From: Chitinophaga solisilvae
Lineage (GTDB): Bacteria > Bacteroidota > Bacteroidia > Chitinophagales > Chitinophagaceae
Direction: 5' to 3'
Length of the DNA stretch: 64,000 bases
Assembly (NCBI RefSeq): GCF_009928525.1
Contig: NZ_JAABOK010000018.1
Location: forward strand, 51,536 to 115,535
The position numbers and the translations under genes are program-made. Below, one piece after another: positions 24,801 through 33,800 of this stretch (positions are counted from its first letter, which is position 1; each line of letters begins with the position of its first letter). The notes beneath the pieces were generated by a model. That model did not search any database. It saw only the letters and a program-made list of their open reading frames with translations, and was not told the origin of the DNA.

Positions 24801-24984
24801 CGCAGCAAAGATCAGGGAACTGTGCGGCGACACCGGAAGATACCCCGACCTCATCGCCAGTCATATCCACATGTTCCTCAACAGGATATTTGTGGCCAAA
24901 CAACGCAAACATGAAATGGTGCTGTATCACTTCCTGGAGAAATATTATTTATCACAATTAGCAATGGTAGCACAGGAGAAGTAA
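21859..24984 (+). CDS. lanB: LanB-like lantibiotic dehydratase, full length
   Basis: 1041 residues. Dehydrates Ser and Thr in the cores through tRNA-dependent glutamylation and elimination. The N-terminal glutamylation domain has the family motif RSTPYGLFAG (86-95); the C-terminal elimination domain (SpaB_C type) runs from about 760 (WLYVKIYCGY, FFFLRYGDPQPHIRMRF) to the end. Both domains are in one chain, unlike split LanB systems. The stop overlaps the exporter start by one base (TAATG). It is the only LanB in the window, so it must serve all 20 precursors if they are all made. Confidence 0.93.
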   Translation: MALSHTGFFLLRSPLFPVNRYRDVFQGSLQELADRNPLFIYALYIASKDLLKELERYLSDPDAFQQKKTEKLRKSLYKYWVRACTRSTPYGLFAGCITGTVAASTQMQLHPVEQSRQFVRLDMDYFTKICNHVQQLPAVSEALRYSPNNSIYKTGDKYRYAEYTIVSNRRKYLLTSVEDSVFIEKIIRETRRGLTIQEIVQLILSEDDTIEAEEAAAFVKELIHSQILISDIEPKITGTDNLEALISRLSSIEDAARLRDGLVALQQLFEQQDYDRSRLAAIHHTCDTAFPIEAPKDLLQIDLFKTAPVCTISEGVINGILEKVNKLTALIHGFPKGNSEMSGFITRFREQYESQEMPLDLVLDGETGIGYGAGIENTVHAPFVEDVATGGGSENNTITWSPMMQLCLEKYEQFLKNGGSSVELTDEELTKLGDPASLQLAPSSYLFGAVLASSAAAADNGDYTFMLQSVGGPSAANLLGRFCSGDPVLAEKVKAALEAEATAHPDVILAEVVHFPEARAANVLIRPALREYEIPYIGIASAPEDYQLPISDLMVSVRNNEVVLRSKRLNKIVVPRLSSAHNYSFNSLPVYKFLCDLQHQGRTTHLSWDWGVLAQRSHLPRVTYGNIIVCREAWTISTKDVEKAGEDEAAQLAFFNQYRQQHGMPEKVLLSEADNELLLDLTQPAAIQLLLDQAKKGGVKLKEFLFEENQGIVTDEQQQTYAHEILVPLTSGVPADKPLVRMPPRTMVELPQRTFAPGSEWLYVKIYCGYRIAEELLAGYFAEHLPLWQEDGLFEQFFFLRYGDPQPHIRMRFLNREHPGNNDELLHRIETAMAPYIRMGQVQKIQCDTYVREIERYGAVTIPLCEQLFHADSMAVLGTISMLEGAEGETYRWKLAMRATDMLLDDFGLSLKERKDLLASLREGFTSEFGGAKLLHKPLNDKYRKYQQEILSFMNADNDAANEIEEAIALYRQRSADSVPVAAKIRELCGDTGRYPDLIASHIHMFLNRIFVAKQRKHEMVLYHFLEKYYLSQLAMVAQEK

Positions 24985-27173
24985 TGGGATTTCCTTTTTA
25001 TAAACAAATGGACGCAATGGACTGCGGACCTACCTGCCTGCGCATGGTAGCCAGGCACTATGGCCGCAGTTATTCGCTGGAATACCTGCGCCAGCAGGCC
25101 AATATTACCCGCGAGGGAGTAAGCCTGCTGGGAATCAGCGAAGCGGCGGAAAAAATAGGTTTCCGCACCAACGCTGTCAGGATCAGCTTTGAACAACTCG
25201 ACGAGAATGTAGAGCTGCCCTGTATCCTGCACTGGAATCAGCAGCACTTTGTAGTGCTGCCGCCACAGGAATACAACAGGCATAAGAAGAACGATAAAAT
25301 ACTGGTAGCCGATCCGGGACATGGACTCGTGAAAGTAGATAAGGAAACTTTTCTCCGCTGCTGGCAAGGTACCAGCAATACCGGCGTGGTACTCATGTTG
25401 GAACCCGGCGATGCTTTCTATCAGCTGCCCGGCGAAAAGCCCACCCGCACCGGTTTCCGGTTCCTCTTCAAATACCTGCGCCCTTACCGCAAATACGTGG
25501 TGCAGCTCTTCCTCAGCGTGCTGCTCGCCAGTATGCTCTCGCTCGTAATGCCTTTCCTCACGCAAAGCCTGGTGGACTACGGCATCAACCGCGGCAATGT
25601 CGGATTTGTATACCTGGTATTAATATCACAGCTGCTGCTGTTCGCCGGCACCACCGCCATAGAAATGATACGCAGCTGGATACTGCTGCATATGAACAGC
25701 CGTATCAATATCATCTCCGACTTCCTCATCAAGCTGATGAAGCTACCCATCCGGTTCTTCGATACCAAAATGATCGGGGATATTCATCAGCGCATCGGGG
25801 ACCATACGCGTATCCAGACTTTCCTGACGGGTACCACGCTGTCAACGCTCTTTTCTTTCGTGAACCTTTTTGTGTTCACTATTGTATTAGGTGTTTACAG
25901 CTGGAAGATCCTGCTGATATTCGTTACCTTCAGCGCCGCAGCCATCGGCTGGATATTCTTTTTCCTGCGGCGCCGTAAAGCGCTCGACTATAAACGGTTT
26001 CAGCGGATGAGCGATAATGAGAACATCCTCTTTGAACTGATTACCGGTATGCAGGAGATCAAACTCAATAACTGCGAAACTGCGCGGCGCTGGGAATGGG
26101 AACATGTACAGGCAGGACTATACCGCATCAGTGTGAAAAGCCTCGCGCTGGGGCAATACCAGCAGATCGGCTCCGTATTCTTCAACCAGCTGAAAAATAT
26201 CCTCATCTCCTTTATCTGTGCCAGAGAGGTGATGAACGGACATCTTACCCTGGGGATGATGCTGTCGGTAAGTTATATCATCGGGCAGATGAACAGCCCG
26301 CTGGAACAGCTGCTGGGCTTCGTACAGTCGGCACAGGACGCCAAAATGAGCCTGGACCGCCTCGGCGAAATACACAACCGGGAAGAAGAGGAAACTGCCG
26401 GTAAGGAGATGACGATACCCGAAGATCATCAGAACGGGGATATTCACCTGCATAACGTATCTTTCCAATACGGAGGCAGGCAGTCGCCCTACGTGCTGCA
26501 GGATATAGACCTCACCATCCCCGAAGGCAAGGTGACCGCTATTGTGGGCACCAGCGGCAGCGGTAAAACGACCCTGATGAAACTGCTGCTGCAGTTTTAT
26601 GATCCTACCGCCGGTGCGGTGCATATCGGCAACCGGGAGCTGAAGCAGATTTCTCCCAAATGGTGGCGGCGGCAGTGCGGCAGCGTGATGCAGGACGGCT
26701 TCATCTTCTCCGGTACTATCGCAAAAAATATTGCGATCAGCGATGAAAAGATAGATAACCAGAAACTGGTGCATGCAGCGCAGGCAGCAAATATCCGGGA
26801 TTTCATAGAGGGGTTGCCGTTAGGATACCAGACTAAAATAGGCAACTCCGGAAACGGTATCAGCGCCGGACAGAAACAACGTATTCAGATCGCAAGATCT
26901 ATCTACAAGAATCCGGAATACCTTTTCTTCGATGAGGCTACCAGCGCACTGGATGCCAATAACGAGCGGGTGATTATGGATAACCTGGAACAGTTCTTTA
27001 AAGGCAAAACAGTAGTGGTGATTGCACACCGGCTCAGTACCGTAAAGCATGCGGACCAGATTGTTGTGCTGGAAAAAGGACGGATCGTGGAAAGAGGCAC
27101 CCATGCTGAACTGGCAGCCAACCGCGGTAATTATTTTGAACTGGTAAAAAATCAACTTGAACTCGGAGGATAA
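24984..27173 (+). CDS. lanT: Peptidase-containing ABC exporter (C39 type)
   Basis: 729 residues. An N-terminal C39 Cys peptidase (1-150) has the Gln8 oxyanion residue, catalytic Cys14 in MDCGPTC, His in HFVVL and Asp in VADPGHG; it would cut after the GG of the leaders. Six-helix transmembrane domain about 155-450. ATPase domain: Walker A GTSGSGKTT near 521, signature ISAGQKQR near 626, Walker B FFDEATSALD near 648. A GG-cleaving exporter fits the GG in all 20 leaders and replaces a LanP protease. Confidence 0.94.
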   Translation: MGFPFYKQMDAMDCGPTCLRMVARHYGRSYSLEYLRQQANITREGVSLLGISEAAEKIGFRTNAVRISFEQLDENVELPCILHWNQQHFVVLPPQEYNRHKKNDKILVADPGHGLVKVDKETFLRCWQGTSNTGVVLMLEPGDAFYQLPGEKPTRTGFRFLFKYLRPYRKYVVQLFLSVLLASMLSLVMPFLTQSLVDYGINRGNVGFVYLVLISQLLLFAGTTAIEMIRSWILLHMNSRINIISDFLIKLMKLPIRFFDTKMIGDIHQRIGDHTRIQTFLTGTTLSTLFSFVNLFVFTIVLGVYSWKILLIFVTFSAAAIGWIFFFLRRRKALDYKRFQRMSDNENILFELITGMQEIKLNNCETARRWEWEHVQAGLYRISVKSLALGQYQQIGSVFFNQLKNILISFICAREVMNGHLTLGMMLSVSYIIGQMNSPLEQLLGFVQSAQDAKMSLDRLGEIHNREEEETAGKEMTIPEDHQNGDIHLHNVSFQYGGRQSPYVLQDIDLTIPEGKVTAIVGTSGSGKTTLMKLLLQFYDPTAGAVHIGNRELKQISPKWWRRQCGSVMQDGFIFSGTIAKNIAISDEKIDNQKLVHAAQAANIRDFIEGLPLGYQTKIGNSGNGISAGQKQRIQIARSIYKNPEYLFFDEATSALDANNERVIMDNLEQFFKGKTVVVIAHRLSTVKHADQIVVLEKGRIVERGTHAELAANRGNYFELVKNQLELGG

Positions 27174-27178
27174 GCATC

Positions 27179-27727
27179 ATGCCTGATAATAAACAAACAA
27201 CCGCAGCGATGAACGGGCATGCGCCTCATCTGACGCATGCTTCGCTGGAAGAAACCCGCAGCGAGGAAGTACAGGAGATCATGGGCAGAATGCCTCCCTG
27301 GATTATCCGCAGCGGTATCACCCTGATAGGCGTACTTTTTTTATGCGCCTTCGCCGGCGCATGGTTCTTCCGCTACCCCGACAGCGTGCCGGCAGAGGTG
27401 CTCATCACCGCCGAAGGTAACTCCTGGGAAGTGCGTGGCTTCATCGCGGAAGAAGGCGTATGGAGAATTAAACCCGGCCAAAAGGTGCTGATCCGGCTCA
27501 CAGCATACCCCTACGAAGAGTACGGACTGCTACCCGCAACCGTAGCCTCGCATGCAGTAGTGCTGCCCGACAGTCACTTCCAGGTAAATATACAACTGGA
27601 TCAGGCGCTGAAAACCAACAGCGGACGACAGGTGCCGCCACAGCCAATGCTGAAGGGCACCGCAGAAATCCTGACGGAAGATATGAGTGTATTACAACGA
27701 TTGTTTGGAAAAATTATACCCGGATAA
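27179..27727 (+). CDS. Very short HlyD-like membrane protein (no coiled coil)
   Basis: 182 residues: cytoplasmic N-terminus, one membrane helix (about 45-65, ITLIGVLFLCAFAGAWFF), then a beta-barrel-like periplasmic region (EVLITAEG, IKPGQKVLIRLTAYPYEEYGLLPATV) as in the C-terminal part of HlyD adaptors. The helical hairpin that normally reaches the outer-membrane channel is absent, and normal HlyD proteins have about 400 residues. It follows the exporter by 5 bases, so it is probably its accessory subunit. It may have lost the hairpin or use another protein to span the periplasm. Confidence 0.7.
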   Translation: MPDNKQTTAAMNGHAPHLTHASLEETRSEEVQEIMGRMPPWIIRSGITLIGVLFLCAFAGAWFFRYPDSVPAEVLITAEGNSWEVRGFIAEEGVWRIKPGQKVLIRLTAYPYEEYGLLPATVASHAVVLPDSHFQVNIQLDQALKTNSGRQVPPQPMLKGTAEILTEDMSVLQRLFGKIIPG

Positions 27728-27756
27728 ATTAAAAAGGAAAACCCATCACTTGTAAT

Positions 27757-28368
27757 ATGAAGTACCCTTTATTCCTGCTCCTGTTTATATGGGGCTGTAG
27801 CACACAACCTGGCAAACCCACTACCGAAGCGCATCAGCATGCGGACCATCCCCATTATAAAGATGGTCTTTTCGGCAACTTCACGGAAAGAAATGCCCCC
27901 CGTGATGTCATCTTCGCACTTGTCAACCTCGACAGCGCTTTCGAACGGGAATTCAAACTCCCTAAAGATCCCTGTCAGCTGGATGACAACCTGGATGTGG
28001 TGGCAGACAGTCTCTTCGGATTTGAAGAGAAACGCATCGAACAGATGAACCAGGCAGATAAGGATAAACTGATTACAACCATATGGCGCTGGCTGAATAA
28101 CAACCAGCTGCTGCAGGCAGGTGAACAACTGGCAGACACCATGCCGCAGGTTGCCCTGCTGGCGCAGATTCCGTCCGTCAAACACCTCATCGCCAAATAT
28201 CTTCCGCATCCGGAAGATCCGGTGAGCGCATTTCCGCCGGAACAATCCTGCAAGCTGCATTATGATCTGCTGCATTACCTGCAGCAGGTATCGCCGGAAG
28301 AACAAACCGCTTTTTACCGGCAATATTTTGATATGGCTACCAGGCGTGACAGCGTGAAAAAACCATAG
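27757..28368 (+). CDS. His-rich lipoprotein of unknown function, lanthipeptide operon
   Basis: 203 residues. Lipoprotein signal ending IWGC (Cys14), followed by a His-rich stretch (EAHQHADHPHYKDG). The rest is mostly helical and charged, with two cysteines (LPKDPCQL, PEQSCKLHYD). I do not recognise a family. Its place at the end of the biosynthesis operon suggests self-protection, leader turnover or an envelope factor for export, but the sequence does not show which. Confidence 0.6.
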   Translation: MKYPLFLLLFIWGCSTQPGKPTTEAHQHADHPHYKDGLFGNFTERNAPRDVIFALVNLDSAFEREFKLPKDPCQLDDNLDVVADSLFGFEEKRIEQMNQADKDKLITTIWRWLNNNQLLQAGEQLADTMPQVALLAQIPSVKHLIAKYLPHPEDPVSAFPPEQSCKLHYDLLHYLQQVSPEEQTAFYRQYFDMATRRDSVKKP

Positions 28369-28538
28369 TTTTCTTCCCAGGATGTTTTTCGGAGTGTCCG
28401 CTGAAATGCTTATCCATCAGTAGGTTGCACTGATCTTCAGACACAGCCGCAGCAAAAAAATCCCGTAAAAAGGGGATTGATTAACCTGGAAAGTTGGTGT
28501 AACTTAAACATATCTCGTAACCACCTAAAATGCGAATT

Positions 28539-28679
28539 ATGAAAAAGAAAACCTCTTCCAAACTGAAAATTACAAAGATCAGAATTACTGATATGAGCAA
28601 ACCTATTCATGGCGATAACGCCCGTACCCTGCCAACAACACAGTTTATATCCTGTGGTCCGACGCACTGGGTTTGTTAA
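28539..28679 (+). CDS. Small orphan peptide, possible RiPP precursor
   Basis: 46 residues: MKKKTSSKLKITKIRITDMS, then a charged middle and the end FISCGPTHWVC (Cys39, Cys46). The leader-like start is Lys/Ile-rich, as in Bacteroidota RiPP precursors, but it lacks the array's FNK and GG motifs. Its stop codon is directly followed by the long palindrome P2. It may be a precursor for another enzyme or a chance frame; the ATG and composition favour a real gene. Confidence 0.5.
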   Translation: MKKKTSSKLKITKIRITDMSKPIHGDNARTLPTTQFISCGPTHWVC

Positions 28680-28800
28680 AAATTATGAATTAAGAATTAT
28701 GAATTATGAGTTGGGGCGAAGATTAAAGCAAGTAACAGCATTTGTTCCTCGCTTTAATCTTCGCCCCAACTCATAATTCATAATTCTTAATTCATAATTT
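28680..28800. repeat. Long inverted repeat P2 (perfect 50-base arms)
   Basis: Arms 28680-28729 and 28751-28800 are exact reverse complements around a 21-base loop. The arms consist of drifting heptamers (AATTATG, AATTAAG) next to a core GGGGCGAAGATTAAAGC. It lies between the orphan peptide and the ECF sigma gene and could terminate transcription both ways. Confidence 0.9.
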
Positions 28801-28834
28801 TTTTTACTTTTACCCTAATACCAACTATTAAATC

Positions 28835-29461
28835 GTGAAGGGTTATTCGGAGCCGGAGTCAGGCGCCTATGAAGAGCCGCTGCTGCTGAAACTGGTAGCT
28901 GAAGGTAATGAGCCGGCATTCAGACAATTGTTTAATTTATACTGGGATCAGGCGTATGGGGTTGCGCTGAGGATCACCCGTTCGCCGGAGCAGGCCAGGG
29001 ATCTGGCACAGGAGATATTTGTAAAAGTATGGATGAACCGTTCCCGGTTGACGACCGTACAGCATTTTCCAGCATTTCTTTATACAGTCGGAAGAAATCA
29101 TATTCATGATTACCTGCGGTCAAAAGTATTCCGTGCGGATAATACGGCTTTCCTGGAAGATTATGCTGCCTATGACGATGCCACACCGCTCCGGATGCTG
29201 GAGAACAAGGAGCTGGCTGCACTGCTGCAGCAGGCTGTCGCACAGCTGCCGGCACAGGTGAGGCAGGTATTTACCCTGGTGCGTATGCAGGGATTAAAGC
29301 ATGAAGAAGCCGCCAGAATACTCAACATCACCCCGCAATCTTCTAAAACATATATGGTCAGGGCGTTGCTCTCTATTCGTCAATACCTTGAAAAGCATGG
29401 TGGCAGTGCCGGTGTGCTGCTTTTTTTTGTTGCCATCTTATCTTCCCAGAAAAAATTTTAA
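28835..29461 (+). CDS. ECF RNA polymerase sigma factor (first SusCD locus)
   Basis: 208 residues, GTG start at 28835. Region 2 (FRQLFNLYWDQAYGVALRITRSPEQARDLAQEIFVKVW) and region 4 helix-turn-helix (FTLVRMQGLKHEEAARILNITPQSSKTYMVRAL) are clear. Sigma factors of this kind in Bacteroidota are paired with FecR and respond to SusC proteins with an STN domain. It would drive the downstream susC-susD genes. Confidence 0.88.
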   Translation: MKGYSEPESGAYEEPLLLKLVAEGNEPAFRQLFNLYWDQAYGVALRITRSPEQARDLAQEIFVKVWMNRSRLTTVQHFPAFLYTVGRNHIHDYLRSKVFRADNTAFLEDYAAYDDATPLRMLENKELAALLQQAVAQLPAQVRQVFTLVRMQGLKHEEAARILNITPQSSKTYMVRALLSIRQYLEKHGGSAGVLLFFVAILSSQKKF

Positions 29462-29505
29462 AAAGAATGTTTTCCTGCGCGCTTTTTATACGTCTTGTAT
29501 AGTGA

Positions 29506-30693
29506 ATGCAGCCTGATAAGGAAAAACGATCAGATCAAAATCATTGCGCTATGCAGCCTGACAGACTGGAGGAATTGTTTCAGCGGTACCTGGATCAGAC
29601 GATCAGCCCGGAGGAGCTGACAGCATTACAGGCTGTCATGGCCGGTAATTACAACCGGGAAATTATTGACCGCTTGCTGGAACGCGCTTTCAGCAACGGC
29701 AGTTATATCGCGCAGGGTACAGATCATGCGCCGGAGGAAGTATACCGGGAGATACTGGAGCGGATACAATCCGCTTCCGCTAAAGAACGGCGTATAATAC
29801 CGCGCTGGTATTATGCCGCCGCCGCCATACTGGGTATACTGGTAGCGGTAGCAGCCTGGTGGCAACTGCGGCCGGTCAGGGAATCAGCCATCGTACCCGG
29901 TGGCCCGCATGCCCGGCTGACGCTGGCAGACGGCCGGGTGATAACGCTGGATACCGCGCGGGAAGGAACGCTTGTCCGCATGGGAAATGTACGGATTATT
30001 AAATCCGGCAACGGCGCCTTGTCGTACCAGCTTACAGCAGGCAGCACTATTCCGGCGCAGGAGAATATACTCACCACGCCGGCGGGAGGAGAGTACCGGC
30101 TGGTATTGCCGGATGGCTCAAAAGTATGGCTGAATGCCGCCAGCGAATTACGCTACCCGCCTGCTTTCCATGGAAATGCAAGAAGCGTGCAGCTCCGCGG
30201 GGAAGCCTATTTTGAGGTAACCGCTAACGAACAGCAACCTTTTGAAGTAGTCAGCGGAGATATGCGGGTGCAGGCACTGGGTACGGCCTTTAACGTAAAC
30301 GCCTACACGGATGAAAAAGTAATGCGCGCCACACTGCTCAACGGCGCAGTCAATATCAGCAGGCAACGCGGGATGCAGCGGCTGCAACCCGGCCAGGAAG
30401 CGGTATGCAGCATGGAACAACCGGGCATACTCATACAGGAAGCAGACACCGGGGCCGTAATAGCCTGGAAAAACGGCAGCTTCGTGTTTGACGATATGCC
30501 GCTGGAAGCCGTTGCCAGACAGCTATCCAGGTGGTATGACGTGGAAGTGGAGATGGAAGACAGGATAAAACAGACCCTCGTCAGCGGTGTTATCAGCAGG
30601 AGCAGCCCGCTGCCAAAAGTATTGACAATACTGGGTATGACAGGAAAATTAAACTATACCGTTACCGGAAGAAAAATCATCATCAAAGGATAG
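29506..30693 (+). CDS. FecR-family anti-sigma factor
   Basis: 395 residues (alternative ATG at 29551). N-terminal cytoplasmic sigma-binding part, one membrane helix at about 101-119 (YYAAAAILGILVAVAAWW), periplasmic FecR domain (TPAGGEYRLVLPDGSKVWL) and a C-terminal DUF4974-like domain (FVFDDMPLEAVARQLSRWYDVEV). It would hold the upstream sigma factor and release it after contact with the STN domain of the SusC protein. Confidence 0.9.
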   Translation: MQPDKEKRSDQNHCAMQPDRLEELFQRYLDQTISPEELTALQAVMAGNYNREIIDRLLERAFSNGSYIAQGTDHAPEEVYREILERIQSASAKERRIIPRWYYAAAAILGILVAVAAWWQLRPVRESAIVPGGPHARLTLADGRVITLDTAREGTLVRMGNVRIIKSGNGALSYQLTAGSTIPAQENILTTPAGGEYRLVLPDGSKVWLNAASELRYPPAFHGNARSVQLRGEAYFEVTANEQQPFEVVSGDMRVQALGTAFNVNAYTDEKVMRATLLNGAVNISRQRGMQRLQPGQEAVCSMEQPGILIQEADTGAVIAWKNGSFVFDDMPLEAVARQLSRWYDVEVEMEDRIKQTLVSGVISRSSPLPKVLTILGMTGKLNYTVTGRKIIIKG

Positions 30694-30721
30694 ATAATTA
30701 TAAAGGCAGTGAATGAAAAAA

Positions 30722-30747
30722 GCCGGTAGTGCGGGAACACTGCCGGC
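30722..30747 (+). terminator. Hairpin between fecR and susC
   Basis: GCCGGTAGTG (30722-30731) pairs with CACTGCCGGC (30738-30747) with one G-T pair. No strong T run follows; possible partial terminator or mRNA boundary ahead of the separately controlled susC. Confidence 0.45.
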
Positions 30748-30813
30748 AGGAATTGTGCTGCCATATTTTCAATAGGAACACTGAATCATTAACAGCAAAA
30801 ATCAACCAAAGGT

Positions 30814-33800
30814 ATGCAAATGCGTGCTAACAGACAACCTATGCCCCTGTGCAGGCTGTCGTCAACCAGAATCAGGCTGCTCCCATGGCGTATTGCCGGC
30901 GTGGAAATGCCTCCGGGATACCGGAAAAAACTATTACGGTGTATGAAACTGATCACTTTTTTCCTGTTGGGAATACTTTTACAGGTCAGCGCCAGTACGT
31001 ACTCGCAGACAGTTACCATGGATAAGCGCAATGTATCCGTCAAAGCTGTGTTCCGGGAGATCTATGCGCAGACAGGATATGAATTTTTTTATGTCAATGA
31101 GATATTAAAGCATGCCAGGAAGGTAAGCATCAGCGGACAGCACCTGCCGCTGAAAGCAGTACTGGACCAGTGCAGCAAGGATCAGCCATTTACTTACAGC
31201 ATCCTGGATAAGACGATCGTCTTACAATCAAAAACCACCAATGCGGCCCCGGAAGCAGCTGTTCCCCCAGCTGCTCCGGCCCCGCCGCGCATATGGGTTA
31301 CCGGCCGCATACTGGATGAAAGCGGCAATCCATTACCAGGCGTTGTTGTCGTTATAAAGAATACCACCACCGGCAATGTTTCCGGGGCAGAAGGTAACTT
31401 CAGAATAGAAGTGGAACCCGGCGCCACGCTCGTCTTCAGCTATCTGGGCTATGAAACAAAAGAAGTAGTGGTGAAAGATGACAAAGCACTGTTCCTCACC
31501 CTGGTACGTGCTGTGACTGCCATCAGGGAAACAGTAGTCACAGGCATCTTCACGCGTAAGAAAGAAAGCTTCACCGGCGCGGTAGCTTCTTTTACAGGAA
31601 AAGAGCTGAAGGCCATCGGCAACCAGAACGTGATACAAAGCCTCAAGGCATTGGATCCTTCTTTCGTTGTGCTGGATAATAACCTGAAAGGCGCCAATCC
31701 CAACACCATGCCCAACATTGAACTGCGCGGAAAAACCTCCGTTGCCGGAGGTACCATCAAAGACCAGTTCAGCGCCGATCCTAACCTGCCACTCTTTATT
31801 CTCAACGGATTTGAAACTACCCTGCAGAAAATTATCGACCTGGATATGAACCGCGTAGCCTCGGTGACGATCCTCAAAGATGCAGCTTCCACAGCGATGT
31901 ACGGCGCCAAGGCTGCCAACGGCGTAGTGGTGGTGGAAACAAAACTACCTGCTGCCGGTAAGCTGCAGCTGTCATATACCGGCGACTTCCGCCTGGAAGT
32001 ACCGGACCTCCGTTCCTACAACCTGATGGATGCGGCAGAGAAACTGGAATTCGAACGTTTGTCCGGACGCTACAAATCCAAATACGGTGCCCGCGACCAG
32101 ATGGAAATGGATATGCTCTACAACAAACGCCTGCAGGAAGTAAACAGGGGCGTAAATACCTACTGGATGAATGAACCGGTGCAGAAGGGTTTCGCCAACG
32201 GCCACTCCCTCTATGCTGAAGGCGGCGATGATCAGATGCGCTACGGCGCAGGAGTGAACTACAAAAAAATATCCGGCGTCATGAAAGGATCAGGAAGAAG
32301 TACCTGGGGCGCCAATATAGACCTGAACTACCGCCGCGGAAAAGTAAATATCATCAACCAGCTGTACCTGAGCGGATATGAAGCCAATGAATCTCCCTAT
32401 GGCTCCTTCGCAGATTTCGCTGCCGCCAATCCTTTCTTCCGTAAGTATAACAGCGAAGGAAAACCCGACCGGTATCTCGATACCATTGACGGTTACAAGG
32501 ATGTACCCACGCTGGTACCCAATCCGCTGTATAACGGATTACTCAGCAATATCAATAAAACAAAGAATAACGATATACAGAACAACCTGCAGCTGCTGAT
32601 AGACCTGCCGGCCGGATTCCGTGTACAGGGCGGATTGCAGCTGAGCAAGTCGCAGACCACCGGCGAAGTGTTCACCCCCGCAGGTAATACCCTGTTCGAT
32701 AAGGTAAGCATATACGAAAAAGGCCGGTATGTGAATACCCGGACAGAGAAGATGGGCTACAATGCCAATCTGATGCTGATATATGGTCGTGTATACGGGC
32801 AGCATTCCATCACCGGCAACCTGCGCGGTGATATAGAACATTCCCGTAGCTGGAGTTACGCCACTACAGCGGTAGGTTTTCCGGAGTCCGTCACCAACGG
32901 CAACCCGGCCTACTCCTACGGCTATGAACCCGATAAGCGTCCGGCTACCGCCACGGCAGTTTTCCGCCGTGCCAACGTACTCGGAAGTGTAAACTATGCC
33001 TGGGCGCAGAAATACCTGCTGGACCTTACCGCGCGCCTGGACGGGTCTACGGCTTTCGGTAACAACCAGAAATACACGCCTTTCTGGTCGGTAGGTGTTG
33101 GCTGGAACCTGGAGAAGGAATCTTTCATGCAGCATATCGGATGGATAGACCGGCTGAAATTACGCGGCAGTATTGGTACTTCAGGGAATCAGAATTTCGG
33201 GGCCACCACGTCGGCATCAGTATATACTTATGCAACAGGCGTCAACCCCTTTGGGCAGGGTATCCTGCTGCAAAGTCTGGGTAACCCCGATCTGCGCTGG
33301 CAGAAAACAAATACTATCAACCTGGGAATGGATGCAGAATTGATGCATCACCGCCTCTCCGCCAGTTTTAACGTGTACCAGCGAAATACAGATCCGCTTG
33401 TGATACAGGTGAGTAAAGCCGCTTCCACTGGCCTGCAGAGCTATTCCATGAATGCAGGATGGCTGAAAACAAAGGGGGCAGAAGTTAACCTGCGTTTCTC
33501 TCCGGTGTATATGCCTGCCAGACAGATTGTGTGGACAGTGGGACTTACCGGCGCTATGCTGAAGAGTGAATACGGCAACATATCCCGGTCACTGCAGGCG
33601 CTGAATAAATTACAGCTGGACAGCAGCAGGCTGGCCCGTTACAATGACGGATACAGCCCTACTGACTTGTGGGCGGTGCGTTCCGCAGGTATTGATCCGC
33701 AAACGGGACAGGAAATATTTATTGACCGCAACGGACATTACACCTTCCTGTACAGCCCTGAAGATATTGTACGGATAGGTAACAGTCAGCCGCTGGCAGA

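Noticed and set aside
28437..28667. Minus-strand open frame over the orphan peptide region
   Set aside because: The plus-strand frame has an ATG with a leader-like start; the reverse frame has no recognisable feature.
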